64,000 nt of DNA from Nitrobacter sp. NHB1 (GTDB lineage Bacteria; Pseudomonadota; Alphaproteobacteria; Rhizobiales; Xanthobacteraceae): assembly GCF_036964665.1 (NCBI RefSeq), contig NZ_JBAMDA010000001.1, forward strand, positions 496,001-560,000, read 5' to 3'. A program made the translations under genes and the position numbers. Within the stretch, counting starts at the first letter, position 1; each line of letters starts with the position of its first letter. Positions 47,011-57,602 of the stretch are shown piece after piece. Below the pieces are notes generated by a model, which was given only the letters and a program-made list of their open reading frames with translations, was not told the origin of the DNA and did no database searches.

Positions 47011-47709
47011 ATGGCGAAAGACACCACCGGCCGGCTGCGCGTGACCGTCAAAACCGGCGGCAAGCGAAAGCTGTCGTCCAAACTCTGGCTGGAGCGGCAG
47101 CTCAACGATCCTTATGTGGCGCAGGCCAAGCGCGACGGCTGGCGCTCGCGCGCCGCCTACAAGCTGATCGAGATGGACGACAAGTATCATTTCCTGAAAC
47201 CCGGTCTGGCGGTGGTCGATCTCGGCGCAGCGCCCGGCGGCTGGAGCCAGGTCGCGGCCAAGCGCGTCGGCGCCGTCGACGGCAGGGGCAAGGTGGTCGC
47301 CATCGATCTCCTGGAGATGCCGGAAATCGTCGGCGTGACGTTTGCCCGGCTCGATTTTCTCGATGCCGATGCGCCCGAGAAACTGATTGCGATGATGGAA
47401 GGGGGCGCGGATATCGTGCTTTCCGACATGGCCGCCAACACCACCGGCCATCGCAAGACCGATCAGCTCCGGATCATCGGCCTCGTGGAGAGCGCGGCTG
47501 CGTTCGCAGCCGACGTGCTGCGGCCCGGCGGGACGTTCATCGCAAAAGTGTTTCAGAGCGGAGCGGATGCCGACCTGCTGGTGCAGCTCAAGCGCGATTT
47601 CCGCACGGTCCGGCATGTGAAGCCAGCCTCGAGCCGGCAGGATTCATCGGAGCGCTACGTGATGGCGACGGGGTTTCGCGGCACGCCAGCAGAGTTACGT
47701 GCGGGTTAA
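47011..47709 (+). CDS. rlmE: 23S rRNA (uridine-2552-2'-O)-methyltransferase
   Basis: A 232-residue RrmJ/FtsJ-type enzyme that methylates U2552 in the ribosomal A-site loop. Motifs: 'GWRSRAAYKLIEMDDKYHFLKPG' with the catalytic Lys, SAM motif 'VVDLGAAPGGWSQVAA', 'VLSDMAANTTGHRKTD' with the catalytic Asp, and 'FIAKVFQSGAD' with the catalytic Lys. ATG 47011 begins a basic N-terminal extension common in Rhizobiales. It starts 6 bp after the palindromic element. Confidence 0.95.
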   Translation: MAKDTTGRLRVTVKTGGKRKLSSKLWLERQLNDPYVAQAKRDGWRSRAAYKLIEMDDKYHFLKPGLAVVDLGAAPGGWSQVAAKRVGAVDGRGKVVAIDLLEMPEIVGVTFARLDFLDADAPEKLIAMMEGGADIVLSDMAANTTGHRKTDQLRIIGLVESAAAFAADVLRPGGTFIAKVFQSGADADLLVQLKRDFRTVRHVKPASSRQDSSERYVMATGFRGTPAELRAG

Positions 47710-47727
47710 AGCGTCACTCGTCACGCT

Positions 47728-49200
47728 TCAGCTCAGTTTCTGATCGCGCGCGGTAACGGTCTCGCGAGCGGCTTCTTCCTCGGCCTCGGACTCGCGGGTG
47801 GGATCGGAAATCACCACCATGCGCCGCCCCGACACCTGATGGCCTGCATCGGCGGGCATCCTGAAGAAGTAATAAGTGGACGTCGCTGCAAGCACCGCGA
47901 CCACGAGGAAGCCGGGTCCGAAATCCGCAGCCGTGAGTTCCGTGCTGTGATCGAACAGCATCGCGGACTCCACGGAGAAGGCACCGACTGCGACGCCCGC
48001 CGAAATCGCCAGTTGCTGGTTGACGCTGGCCATCGTGGTGGCGCGACTCATCTGCTCCGGCTCGACGTCGGCATAGGCCAGCGCGTTGATCGCGGTGAAC
48101 TGTAGCGAGCGGAAGAAACCGCCGACGACCAGTATGATCATGATCAGCAACAGCGGCGTCGTGATGGTGAACAGCGCGCAGGCCGCGAGAAAAACCGAAC
48201 TCACGATAGCATTGATAATCATGATGTTGCGGAAGCCGAAGGTGCGGATGATGCGGGCGGCAAGCGCCTTCATGCCCATGGAGCCGACGGCCGAGGAGAA
48301 TGTCACCAGTCCCGAGCCGAACGGCGACAGCCCGAAACCGACTTGCATCAGGAGCGGCAGCAGAAACGGCAGCGCGCCGACGCCGAGGCGGAACAGGAAC
48401 CCGCCATAGATGCTGGCGCGGAACGTCGGCAGGCGCAGCAGCGTGAGATCCAGCACCGGCGAGTCGGTGCGCCGGGCGTGCACCACATAAAGCGTCATCG
48501 AGACCGAGCCGATGCCGATCAGCGCGATCACCACCGCCCACGGCAGCAGGTTGAGACCGGCGACCGACAGGCCGAAGGCGATGCCGCCGAGCCCGACGCC
48601 TGCCAGCACCATGCCGTAGAGATCGAAGCGTTCGAGGTTCTCGCTGCGGATCGGATCGATGAAGCGCTGCGCCAGCACGATGCCGAGCAGGCCGACCGGA
48701 ATGTTGATCAGGAAGATCCAGTGCCACGAGAAATAGGTGGTGATGAAGCCGCCGAGCGGCGGACCGACCACCGGCCCGATCAGGGCGGGCACCGTCACCC
48801 ACGCCATCGCGTTGACGAGCGCGCTCTTGTCGATCGAGCGCAGCAGCACCAGGCGGCCGACCGGCGTCATCATCGCACCGCCCAACCCTTGCAGGGTCCG
48901 CGCGATTACGAAATCCGTCACCGACGACGATAGCGCGCAGCCGATCGAACCGATCATGAACACGGCGATCGCCGTGCTGAATACGGTGCGCGCCCCGAAC
49001 CGGTCCGCGGTCCAGCCGCTCGCCGGAATGAAGATCGCCAGCGACAAGAGGTACGAGGTGATCGCGAGCTTCAGCGTCAGCGGGCTGGTGCCGATGTCGG
49101 CGGCGATCGCCGGCAGCGAGGTCGCGATCACCGTGGAGTCCATGTTTTCCATGAACAATGCGGCGGCGACGATGAGCGGGATCAGGCGTTCCTTGTTCAT
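47728..49200 (-). CDS. DHA2-family MFS drug transporter
   Basis: A 490-residue membrane protein with about 14 helices. 'FMENMDSTVIATSLPAIAADIG' is the motif at helix 1, 'AIFIPASGWTADRFGARTVF' is the MFS motif A loop, and 'ARTLQGLGGAMMTPVGRLVLLR' motif B; 'GPVVGPPLGGFI' is antiporter motif C. This pattern is EmrB/QacA-type drug:H+ antiport; substrate unknown. The C-terminal tail is acidic and cytoplasmic. ATG 49200 is chosen over 49245. It is convergent with rlmE. Confidence 0.9.
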   Translation of the reverse strand: MNKERLIPLIVAAALFMENMDSTVIATSLPAIAADIGTSPLTLKLAITSYLLSLAIFIPASGWTADRFGARTVFSTAIAVFMIGSIGCALSSSVTDFVIARTLQGLGGAMMTPVGRLVLLRSIDKSALVNAMAWVTVPALIGPVVGPPLGGFITTYFSWHWIFLINIPVGLLGIVLAQRFIDPIRSENLERFDLYGMVLAGVGLGGIAFGLSVAGLNLLPWAVVIALIGIGSVSMTLYVVHARRTDSPVLDLTLLRLPTFRASIYGGFLFRLGVGALPFLLPLLMQVGFGLSPFGSGLVTFSSAVGSMGMKALAARIIRTFGFRNIMIINAIVSSVFLAACALFTITTPLLLIMIILVVGGFFRSLQFTAINALAYADVEPEQMSRATTMASVNQQLAISAGVAVGAFSVESAMLFDHSTELTAADFGPGFLVVAVLAATSTYYFFRMPADAGHQVSGRRMVVISDPTRESEAEEEAARETVTARDQKLS

Positions 49201-49318
49201 GCAGGCTCGCGGGAGCAACCGGACGGCGGAGCGGGGCTGTAGCATCGATAGAGCCGGCGCGCTATTGCGCAGCCGGCAGGCCTTCCTAAATCCCTGGTGA
49301 GTTCTGGGAGACCCCGCG

Positions 49319-49567
49319 ATGATCTATGTGCTCGCCGCCTTGCTGCCGCCGCTCGGGCTGTTGTTCAACGGGCAACCGTTCTCGGCCATCCTGAACGTGG
49401 TCGTGATCGTGCTTTGCGCGATTTTCGGGTGGATTTTCCCGATCCTGTTCCTGGTGCCGTCCGCCCATGCGCTGATCGCGGTCCACATGAAGCGGGAGGA
49501 CCGCCGGCACCGCGAGGTGGTCGATGCGATCCGGGAGCACGGGCCGCCGCCGGACTATCCGCGCTGA
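49319..49567 (+). CDS. YqaE/Pmp3 family membrane protein
   Basis: An 82-residue protein with two hydrophobic helices (about 1-20 and 27-48) and the Pmp3 look 'LAALLPPLGLLF..ILNVVVIVLCAIFGWIFPILF', then a charged cytoplasmic tail. Relatives help membrane potential under salt stress in yeast and plants; the bacterial role is unknown. It lies between the divergent MFS gene and guaB. Confidence 0.8.
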   Translation: MIYVLAALLPPLGLLFNGQPFSAILNVVVIVLCAIFGWIFPILFLVPSAHALIAVHMKREDRRHREVVDAIREHGPPPDYPR

Positions 49568-49586
49568 ACCTCCGGGAAAAACCCGT

Positions 49587-49626
49587 GCATGGCAGCCAAA
49601 CGCTTTGATTCCAGAGGCTGCCATGC
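49587..49626. other. Perfect 11-bp inverted repeat upstream of guaB
   Basis: GCATGGCAGCC (49587-49597) and GGCTGCCATGC (49616-49626) flank an 18-base loop; a second stem, CGGCGAC (49667-49673)/GTCGCCG (49682-49688), follows. The pair lies in the 185-bp gap before guaB. They may end the Pmp3 transcript or form a guaB leader. Confidence 0.5.
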
Positions 49627-49707
49627 TATCGACCACCGCCAATCCAGCCGATGGAACTTGATTCGACGGCGACGCCAAGGTGTCGCCGACCGGCCATTCC
49701 ATCCTGA

Positions 49708-51249
<1,542 letters not shown>

Positions 51250-51394
51250 TCGTCCAAATTGAGCCGTACAGCGGCGCGAAAACGGATTACTGTCGGCGTT
51301 GTATCGGATCCTCCGCGCCGGAACCGCGCTTTGGAGCGGTTGCCTCGTTTCCGAGATGACCTCACGAATTTTATTCAGAAGAGAACATGGAACC

Positions 51395-52012
51395 ATGGTC
51401 GATTGGACGGATGACAGAATTGCCGCGCTTTCGGATTCCGATCTGAAAAATTTGCTTGCCAATGCGGAGCGGAAATCGGTCGACGAGCTGGTTGTGCGAT
51501 GCCATGCGGAACTCGATAAGCGAAATGCGTTGAAGCCGCGCAAGGCTGCGAAGCCGCGCACCGAGCTGAAGGATTTCGAGCGCGATATGTCGGTTCGTCT
51601 CGCCGAGGTCGGCAAGCAGATGGCCGAAAAATACGATCTGTCGGAAGAGACCGCGAAAGCGAAGTCTGCCGGCGTAAAGGGCTTTCGCGCGCACAAGCTG
51701 GTGGGCAGCGACGGGCAGGCCAAGCTCGGCGGATTGCAGCGCGCGGGATTCGTCGCCGTCGATCGCTACATCTCCTATCGGCGCGGCAACGACATCGTCT
51801 CGCTCGGCGTATTCCTGCCGAAGGATCAGGACATTTCGGAGCACATGTTCTTTGTGATCGCGCCGCAGGCGATGCTCGAGCGCGGCGAGCCGGTCGACGC
51901 CATTCGCGACAATCACGGCCAGAAGCAGTCCGCCGACAGCGGGCTCGCGTTCAAGGATCTGGAAAGCGCAGCGGATGCCTTCGACAAGGCTCTGGCCGGG
52001 ATCGCGGCGTGA
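51395..52012 (+). CDS. Conserved hypothetical protein (205 aa)
   Basis: A soluble, charged protein. The N-terminal 75 residues are helical ('ALSDSDLKNLLANAERKSVDELVVRCHAELDKRNA'), followed by 'VKGFRAHKLVGSDGQAKLGGLQRAGFVAVDRYISYRRGNDIVSLGVF' and a helical end. I recall it only as an uncharacterised Bradyrhizobiaceae family. ATG 51395 is preferred over earlier in-frame ATGs. It sits between guaB and the MAPEG gene, same direction. Confidence 0.7.
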   Translation: MVDWTDDRIAALSDSDLKNLLANAERKSVDELVVRCHAELDKRNALKPRKAAKPRTELKDFERDMSVRLAEVGKQMAEKYDLSEETAKAKSAGVKGFRAHKLVGSDGQAKLGGLQRAGFVAVDRYISYRRGNDIVSLGVFLPKDQDISEHMFFVIAPQAMLERGEPVDAIRDNHGQKQSADSGLAFKDLESAADAFDKALAGIAA

Positions 52013-52047
52013 CAGATTGCGTCGGCGCAGGGAACGGGGATTAAAAA

Positions 52048-52467
52048 ATGTCTGTTCAAGCGGTGCTGATGCCGGTGTTCGTGCTGATCGGACTGGCGTT
52101 CGCGTTGCTGATGGGGATGGCGGTAGCAAGGACGAGGTCTTTGAGGTCGGGCGAGACCCGGTTCGAGGACATCGCACTCCGCGAACCGAACTGGTCGATG
52201 CGCGCCACCCAGATCGCGAACTGCTTCAGCAACCAGTTCGAAGTGCCGGTGCTGTTTTATGTCCTGATCGCGCTGGCGTTGCCGCTGCGTCACGCCGACC
52301 TTGTCATCGTGCTGCTGTCGTGGGTATTCGTCATCACACGGTTCGTCCATGCCGGCATCTTCGTGACATCGAACAACGTCCCGCGGCGTGGAATGGTCTG
52401 GTTCGCGGGAGTGGTGGTGCTGCTGGCGATGTGGATTTATTTCGCCCTGCGCATCTTGCTCGTGTGA
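52048..52467 (+). CDS. MAPEG family protein
   Basis: A 139-residue four-helix membrane protein. 'RFEDIALREPNWSMRATQIANCFSNQFEVPVLFYVLIALAL' is the MAPEG-type signature with the glutathione-enzyme-like Asn and 'FEVPVLFY' motif. Bacterial members are predicted membrane-bound glutathione transferase-like proteins with unknown substrates. It is 28 bp upstream of the RsmB-like gene. Confidence 0.88.
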   Translation: MSVQAVLMPVFVLIGLAFALLMGMAVARTRSLRSGETRFEDIALREPNWSMRATQIANCFSNQFEVPVLFYVLIALALPLRHADLVIVLLSWVFVITRFVHAGIFVTSNNVPRRGMVWFAGVVVLLAMWIYFALRILLV

Positions 52468-52495
52468 GCGCCCTCGCTCCAATCGAAAGTTTGCC

Positions 52496-53797
52496 ATGAC
52501 ACCGGCCGCGCGGCTCTCCGCCGCAATCGAAGTGATCGAAACCATCGACGGCCAGCGGGTGCCGGCGGCGAAGGCGCTGAAGGAATGGGGCACCGCGCAT
52601 CGGTTCGCCGGCTCGGGCGACCGCGCCGCGATCTCCGGGCTGGTCTACGATGTGCTGCGCCGTCAGGCGTCCAGCGCCTGGATCATGGACGATGCGGCGC
52701 CGCGTTCGCGCCTGCTCGGAATGCTCAGGATCGAGCGAGGGCTGGGTGCCGATGCCATCGCGGCGCTGTGCGACGGCAGCCGCTTCGCGCCCGCACCGCT
52801 CTCCGAGGGTGAACGCGCGGCGCTGGCCTCGCGCACCGTCATGGACGCGCCCGCGCATATCGCCGGAGACTATCCGGAATGGCTGGACGGATATCTGGCG
52901 GACGTGTTCGGTGACGACCGCGCCGTCGAGGCCGCGGCAATGGCGAGCCGCGCGCCGCTCGACCTGCGCGTCAATACGCTGAAGGCGAAGCCTGAGAAGG
53001 TGCTTGGCGCGTTGCGCCATCTCGGCGCGACGGCGACGCCGTGGTCGCCGCTCGGCTTGCGCATCCAGCTTGGCGCCGATGCCCGTAATCCCGGCGTCCA
53101 TGCCGAGGAGGACTTCATCAAAGGCGGCATCGAGGTGCAGGACGAGGGCTCGCAACTCGCGGCGATGCTGTCCGGAGCAAAACCCGGCGAGCAAGTGATC
53201 GACCTCTGCGCAGGCGCGGGCGGCAAGACCCTGGCGCTGGCAGCCATGATGCAGGGTCGGGGGCGCCTCATTGCAACCGATCGCGACAAGCGCCAGCTTG
53301 CCCCGATCCACGAGCGGCTGTCGCGCGCCGGCGTGCACAATGCCGATGTCCGGACCCCGAAGGGCGCGGACGATCCATTGTCCGATATCAGGGCGTCGGC
53401 CGATCTCGTGCTGATCGACGCGCCCTGCACCGGAACCGGCACATGGCGGCGCAATCCCGACGCCAAATGGCGGATGCGCCCGGGTGCACTCGAAGTACGG
53501 TTGAAAGACCAGATCGAAGCGCTTGATCGTGCAGCCGCTTTGGTGAAACCCGGCGGACGCATCGCCTACATCACCTGCTCGGTGTTGCCGCCGGAAAATA
53601 GCGAGCAAGTCCGTAAGTTTATCGGCCGCCACTCAGATTTCACCGTGACCCCGCCGGCGCAGACCGCGTCCGTGCTGTGGGACAAGACGGACAATTTTCT
53701 CGCGGCGACGTACCGGTCGGACGAAGGCTTGCTGATGACACCGCGCCGGACGGGAACGGACGGGTTTTTCGTCAGCGTCTTGCAAAAGAAAGCCTGA
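52496..53797 (+). CDS. RsmB-like RNA (cytosine-5) methyltransferase
   Basis: A 433-residue NOP2/Sun-family SAM enzyme. SAM motif I is 'QVIDLCAGAGGKTLALAAM', the catalytic Cys361 is in 'AYITCSVLPPENSEQ' and the releasing Cys311 in 'VLIDAPCTGTGTWRRNPDAKW'. The N-terminal NusB-like region of E. coli RsmB is represented by helices to about residue 150. E. coli RsmB methylates C967 of 16S rRNA; the Alphaproteobacterial target is presumed the same. ATG 52496 is chosen inside a longer open frame that covers MAPEG. Confidence 0.9.
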   Translation: MTPAARLSAAIEVIETIDGQRVPAAKALKEWGTAHRFAGSGDRAAISGLVYDVLRRQASSAWIMDDAAPRSRLLGMLRIERGLGADAIAALCDGSRFAPAPLSEGERAALASRTVMDAPAHIAGDYPEWLDGYLADVFGDDRAVEAAAMASRAPLDLRVNTLKAKPEKVLGALRHLGATATPWSPLGLRIQLGADARNPGVHAEEDFIKGGIEVQDEGSQLAAMLSGAKPGEQVIDLCAGAGGKTLALAAMMQGRGRLIATDRDKRQLAPIHERLSRAGVHNADVRTPKGADDPLSDIRASADLVLIDAPCTGTGTWRRNPDAKWRMRPGALEVRLKDQIEALDRAAALVKPGGRIAYITCSVLPPENSEQVRKFIGRHSDFTVTPPAQTASVLWDKTDNFLAATYRSDEGLLMTPRRTGTDGFFVSVLQKKA

Positions 53798-53812
53798 GAT
53801 TTTGGATTAGCC

Positions 53813-53923
53813 ACCGTCATTGCGAGGAGCGTACGGGCGACGCGGAGCGTCGTCCCGGCAGCGACGAAGCAATCCAGTCTGCCGTTTTTCTCTGGATTGC
53901 TTCGCTTCGCTCGCAATGACGGT
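53813..53923. repeat. 111-bp inverted-repeat (MITE-like) element upstream of guaA
   Basis: ACCGTCATTGCGAG (53813-53826) and CTCGCAATGACGGT (53910-53923) are perfect 14-bp terminal inverted repeats, and an internal pair GAAGCAATCCAG/CTGGATTGCTTC adds a 12-bp stem. It is a different family from the TTGCCGGG elements. It fills the gap between the RsmB-like gene and guaA. Confidence 0.85.
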
Positions 53924-53967
53924 CCTTCAGGGTTGCGACGCCGGTGCCGCTCGCGTAATTCCTTGCC

Positions 53968-55590
53968 ATGACAGCCTCCAGCAAAACCTCCGCTTCATCG
54001 CCCGGTCCGTCCGCCCATGTGGCCTCGGCGCACGACAAGATTCTCATCGTCGACTTCGGCTCCCAGGTCACCCAACTGATCGCCCGGCGCGTGCGCGAGG
54101 AGGGGGTCTATTCCGAAATCGTCCCGTTCCAGAAGGCGGAAGCGGCCTTTCTTGAGATGAAGCCGAAGGCGGTGGTCCTGTCGGGTGGGCCTGCCTCGGT
54201 TCTCGACGAGAATGCGCCGACGGCGCCGATGTCGATCCTCAAGGCGGGCGTGCCCGTGCTCGGCATCTGCTACGGCGAGCAGACCATGGCGCAGCAGCTC
54301 GGCGGCACCGTCGAGGCCGGGCATCATCGCGAATTCGGCCGCGCCGCCATCGAGGTCACCGACACCTGCGCGCTGTTCGACGGCGTCTGGGAGAAGGGCG
54401 GTCACTACGACGTCTGGATGAGCCACGGCGACCGCGTCACCAAACTGCCCGATGGCTTCCGGGCGGTGGCGAAAGCGCAGGGCTCGCCGATCGCGGTGAT
54501 CGCGGACGACAAGCGCAAGTTCTATGCGATGCAGTTCCACCCCGAGGTGGTGCATACGCCCGACGGCGCGAAACTCATTCGCAATTTCGTCCGCAAGGTC
54601 GCGGGACTGACCGGCGACTGGACCATGCGCGCGTTCCGCGAAGAGGCGATCGAGAAAATCCGCGCTCAGGTCGGCCAGGGACGGGTGATCTGCGGCCTGT
54701 CCGGCGGTGTCGATTCGTCTGTGGCGGCGATCCTGATCCACGAGGCGATCGGCGATCAGCTCACTTGCGTATTCGTTGATCACGGCATGCTGCGCAAGGA
54801 CGAGGGCAAGACGGTGGTGGAGCTGTTCCGTCATCACTACAATATCCCGCTGGTCCACGTTGATGCGTCGAAGCAATTCCTGGGCGAGCTTGCCGGCGTT
54901 ACCGACCCGGAAGCGAAGCGCAAGACCATCGGGCGTCTGTTCATCGACGTGTTCGAGGCGGAAGCCAAAAAGATCGCAGCCTTGGGAAAAGGATCGGCGG
55001 AATTTTTGGCGCAGGGCACGCTCTATCCTGATGTGATCGAGAGCGTATCGTTTACCGGCGGCCCGTCGGTGACGATCAAGTCGCACCACAATGTCGGCGG
55101 CCTGCCTGATCGCATGAACATGAAACTGGTGGAGCCGCTGCGCGAACTGTTCAAGGACGAGGTCCGTGCATTGGGGCGCGAACTCGGGTTGCCGGAGATT
55201 TTCGTCGGCCGCCATCCGTTTCCGGGGCCGGGCCTTGCGATCCGTTGCCCCGGCGAGATCACCCGCGAAAAGCTCGACATCCTGCGCGAGGCTGACGCCG
55301 TGTATATCGACCAGATTCGCAAGGCCGGGCTGTACGACAAAATCTGGCAGGCGTTCGCAGTGCTGCTGCCGGTCAAGACGGTCGGCGTGATGGGCGACAG
55401 CCGCACCTACGATTATGTGGTCGGCCTGCGCGCGGTGACCTCGACCGACGGCATGACCGCCGACTTCTATGCCTTCGACATGGCGTTTTTGGGCGCGACC
55501 GCGACACGCATCATCAACGAGGTCAAAGGCGTCAACCGCGTGGTCTACGACGTGACGTCAAAGCCGCCCGGCACAATCGAGTGGGAATGA
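53968..55590 (+). CDS. guaA: GMP synthase (glutamine-hydrolysing)
   Basis: A 540-residue enzyme that aminates XMP to GMP. The N-terminal amidotransferase has Cys101 in '[17 protein letters not shown]' and '[11 protein letters not shown]', the ATP pyrophosphatase P-loop is '[14 protein letters not shown]' near residue 244, and the C-terminal dimer domain contains '[19 protein letters not shown]' and 'KPPGTIEWE' at the very end. ATG 53968 gives a short extra N-terminal extension. Its promoter must lie in or beside the upstream inverted-repeat element. Confidence 0.97.
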   Translation: MTASSKTSASSPGPSAHVASAHDKILIVDFGSQVTQLIARRVREEGVYSEIVPFQKAEAAFLEMKPKAVVLSGGPASVLDENAPTAPMSILKAGVPVLGICYGEQTMAQQLGGTVEAGHHREFGRAAIEVTDTCALFDGVWEKGGHYDVWMSHGDRVTKLPDGFRAVAKAQGSPIAVIADDKRKFYAMQFHPEVVHTPDGAKLIRNFVRKVAGLTGDWTMRAFREEAIEKIRAQVGQGRVICGLSGGVDSSVAAILIHEAIGDQLTCVFVDHGMLRKDEGKTVVELFRHHYNIPLVHVDASKQFLGELAGVTDPEAKRKTIGRLFIDVFEAEAKKIAALGKGSAEFLAQGTLYPDVIESVSFTGGPSVTIKSHHNVGGLPDRMNMKLVEPLRELFKDEVRALGRELGLPEIFVGRHPFPGPGLAIRCPGEITREKLDILREADAVYIDQIRKAGLYDKIWQAFAVLLPVKTVGVMGDSRTYDYVVGLRAVTSTDGMTADFYAFDMAFLGATATRIINEVKGVNRVVYDVTSKPPGTIEWE

Positions 55591-55714
55591 CGGGGGGTGC
55601 CACGGAGTAGTATCAGATAGCAGGAGGACACTCGGGCGAATCCTGGGCCATGGATAGCAGTCGATAGATGCTAAGCGGACCCGTAGTCCGCCGCTCCATC
55701 GGGCGTCACGCCGC

Positions 55715-55810
55715 TTAAGCGGGTGCCTTCACGTCGACGTCATTGAGCACATAGATGGCCGACGGTTTGGGATCGTGCTTTTCGGGCCAAATCACGCGGT
55801 CGTAGATCGA
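55715..55810 (-). pseudogene. Remnant of an SRPBCC-family protein (N-terminal fragment)
   Basis: Directly after the reductase's stop codon, the minus strand reads 'IYDRVIWPEKHDPKPSAIYVLNDVDVKAP' then a stop. I recall this as the opening of SRPBCC/polyketide cyclase-like proteins ('IYALNDIDVKAPPEVVW..'), about 150 residues long, so this is likely a truncated leftover. The rest of the gap 55591-55714 has no gene. Confidence 0.4.
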
Positions 55811-56410
55811 TTACTGCTCCTTCTTGAACAGATCCTGGAAGATGAGCTGGCCCCAGGTGCGGCCGCGTGCGTGCACCAGCGTGCCACCCTCGTTGAGCTT
55901 TCCCAGCTTGACGGGTGCGAACCCGAGTTGTTTGGCCAAGGCCGCCACGGGAGCGGTCGCGTCCTCGTCGTCGCTCGACAGAAAGACGACCCGGTGCCCG
56001 CCCTCGACGATCGGATCGGCAGCCAGGGTGGCTGCAATCAGGTGATTGAACCCTTTGACGAGCTTGGCGCCGGTGAACGCCTTCGCGACGAAGGCGGAGG
56101 ACGGAAGACCGTCCAGTTCTTCAGGCACTGGAAACGCGTTCATCGCGTCGATGACTGTCTTGCCTTCCCAGTTCGGCAGAGCCTTCGCAACCTCGCGGTG
56201 CTCCCAGAACGGGACCGCCAAGATAATCGTGTCGGCCTCGAGTGCTTCCCGCAGCAACTTGGCGACGACCGTGGGGCCAATCGCCCGAGCCTGCGGCGCC
56301 AACGCCTCGGGCGGCCGGCGGCTCGCGACGGTCACGTCGATGTTTTTACGGGCGAAGGCGTGGGCGAGGGCCTGGCCTATCTTGCCGAATCCTACAATCG
56401 CGTAGCTCAT
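55811..56410 (-). CDS. NADPH-dependent F420 reductase-like oxidoreductase
   Basis: A 199-residue Rossmann protein of the COG2085 type. 'SYAIVGFGKIGQALAHAFARKN' is the dinucleotide site and 'VTVASRRPPE' the 2'-phosphate-contacting loop suggestive of NADP. Then come 'ADTIILAVPFWEHREVAKAL', 'TVIDAMNAFP' and 'KLVKGFNHL'. Although the family is named for F420, most proteobacterial members lack that cofactor and have unknown partners. ATG 56410 is preferred. It lies downstream of the SDR gene, same strand. Confidence 0.85.
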   Translation of the reverse strand: MSYAIVGFGKIGQALAHAFARKNIDVTVASRRPPEALAPQARAIGPTVVAKLLREALEADTIILAVPFWEHREVAKALPNWEGKTVIDAMNAFPVPEELDGLPSSAFVAKAFTGAKLVKGFNHLIAATLAADPIVEGGHRVVFLSSDDEDATAPVAALAKQLGFAPVKLGKLNEGGTLVHARGRTWGQLIFQDLFKKEQ

Positions 56411-56601
56411 GATGCTTCTCCTATCCGTGTTGGTATTGATTTCCCCGGCCTTCAACGGCGCTGGGTAATCCGTCTTGTTGTGTAGACGTCCCGTCGTGAA
56501 CGACTTCCGCGCGGCCTGGTCGACCGTTCAGCGCGGAAGTCCTTCAACCACGGACATGCCAGTACCCGCCGATCAGCCGCTTCCCGCGATCCGGCGCGAA
56601 T

Positions 56602-57336
56602 TCAGATGGCCGAGAGGCCGCCATCGACAGACAACTCCACCCCATTCACGAAGCTCGAATCGTCTGAAGCAAGAAACAGCGCGACCGCTGCAATTTCCTC
56701 AGGACGCCCCATCCTTCCCCGCGGGATCACGGATTCGAACATCCGCTTCGCCTCCTCGGTGAGAACCTGGTCCTGCATCGGTGTGGCGATCGGCCCGGGG
56801 CTCAGCACGTTCACCCGGATATTCCGGCCTTTCAGTTCGTTGAGCCACCCGCGTGCGAATGCGTGCAACGCCGCCTTGCTCGCCGCATACACGCTGAAAC
56901 CAGGAAAACCTTTCACCGAAGCAACGGACCCGGTCATGAAGATCGATCCGCCATCGTTGAACAGCGGCAACGCCTTCTGAACCGCAAACAGCGTGCCGCG
57001 TGCATTCAGGTTGAAGGCCGTATCGAAGTGCTGCTCGGTAATCCCGCCCAGTGGGGCGGCTTCGCCCGTGCCGGCGCTCGCGTACAGGACGTCGATCTTG
57101 CCCTTTGCCCGCTTGACCGTATCGAACAGGCGGTCGAGGTCGTCGAGATTGGAAGCGTCGCCGCGCACGCCGGTCACGTTCCGGCCAATCAGCCTGACGG
57201 CCTCATCGAGCGCCTCCTGCTTCCGGCCCGTGATGAAAACATAGGCGCCTTCTTCAACGAACCGCTGGGCGCTTGCCAGCGCCATGCCGCTCGAGCCACC
57301 CGTGACGACTGCAACCTTACCCTCAAGCTTTCCCAT
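56602..57336 (-). CDS. Short-chain dehydrogenase/reductase
   Basis: A 244-residue classical SDR. The cofactor site is 'VAVVTGGSSGMALASAQRFVEEG', the catalytic Ser is in 'GSIFMTGSVASVKG' and the Tyr-Lys in 'FSVYAASKAALHAFARGW'; the end is 'VNGVELSVDGGLSAI'. Substrate is unknown. ATG 57336 is chosen, as the frame continues to 57519 without homology. The LysR gene is divergent with 266 bp between, so that regulator is its likely controller. Confidence 0.9.
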   Translation of the reverse strand: MGKLEGKVAVVTGGSSGMALASAQRFVEEGAYVFITGRKQEALDEAVRLIGRNVTGVRGDASNLDDLDRLFDTVKRAKGKIDVLYASAGTGEAAPLGGITEQHFDTAFNLNARGTLFAVQKALPLFNDGGSIFMTGSVASVKGFPGFSVYAASKAALHAFARGWLNELKGRNIRVNVLSPGPIATPMQDQVLTEEAKRMFESVIPRGRMGRPEEIAAVALFLASDDSSFVNGVELSVDGGLSAI

Positions 57337-57602
57337 GACTTCTCCTTTCGTGGTTCGGGACAGCATCTGCCCTGAGAACCTCGAAATGGGGCCGCCGGCG
57401 TCAGTTGTTGAGTGCGCAAGCGCGCACATCGGTGGTGCGAAATCGATCCGGATGGACGACTGACGCCATCCGCGACGATCGGTGTCCGCCGTTCGGAATT
57501 GGGCCGCGCTCGTTGACATAAGCTATGATAGACCGCCCGTACTGCTGCTCGATGTGCTAGATACGGGCTTCGGAAAGGCGCACCGCGGTGCGGGATTGCA
57601 CC

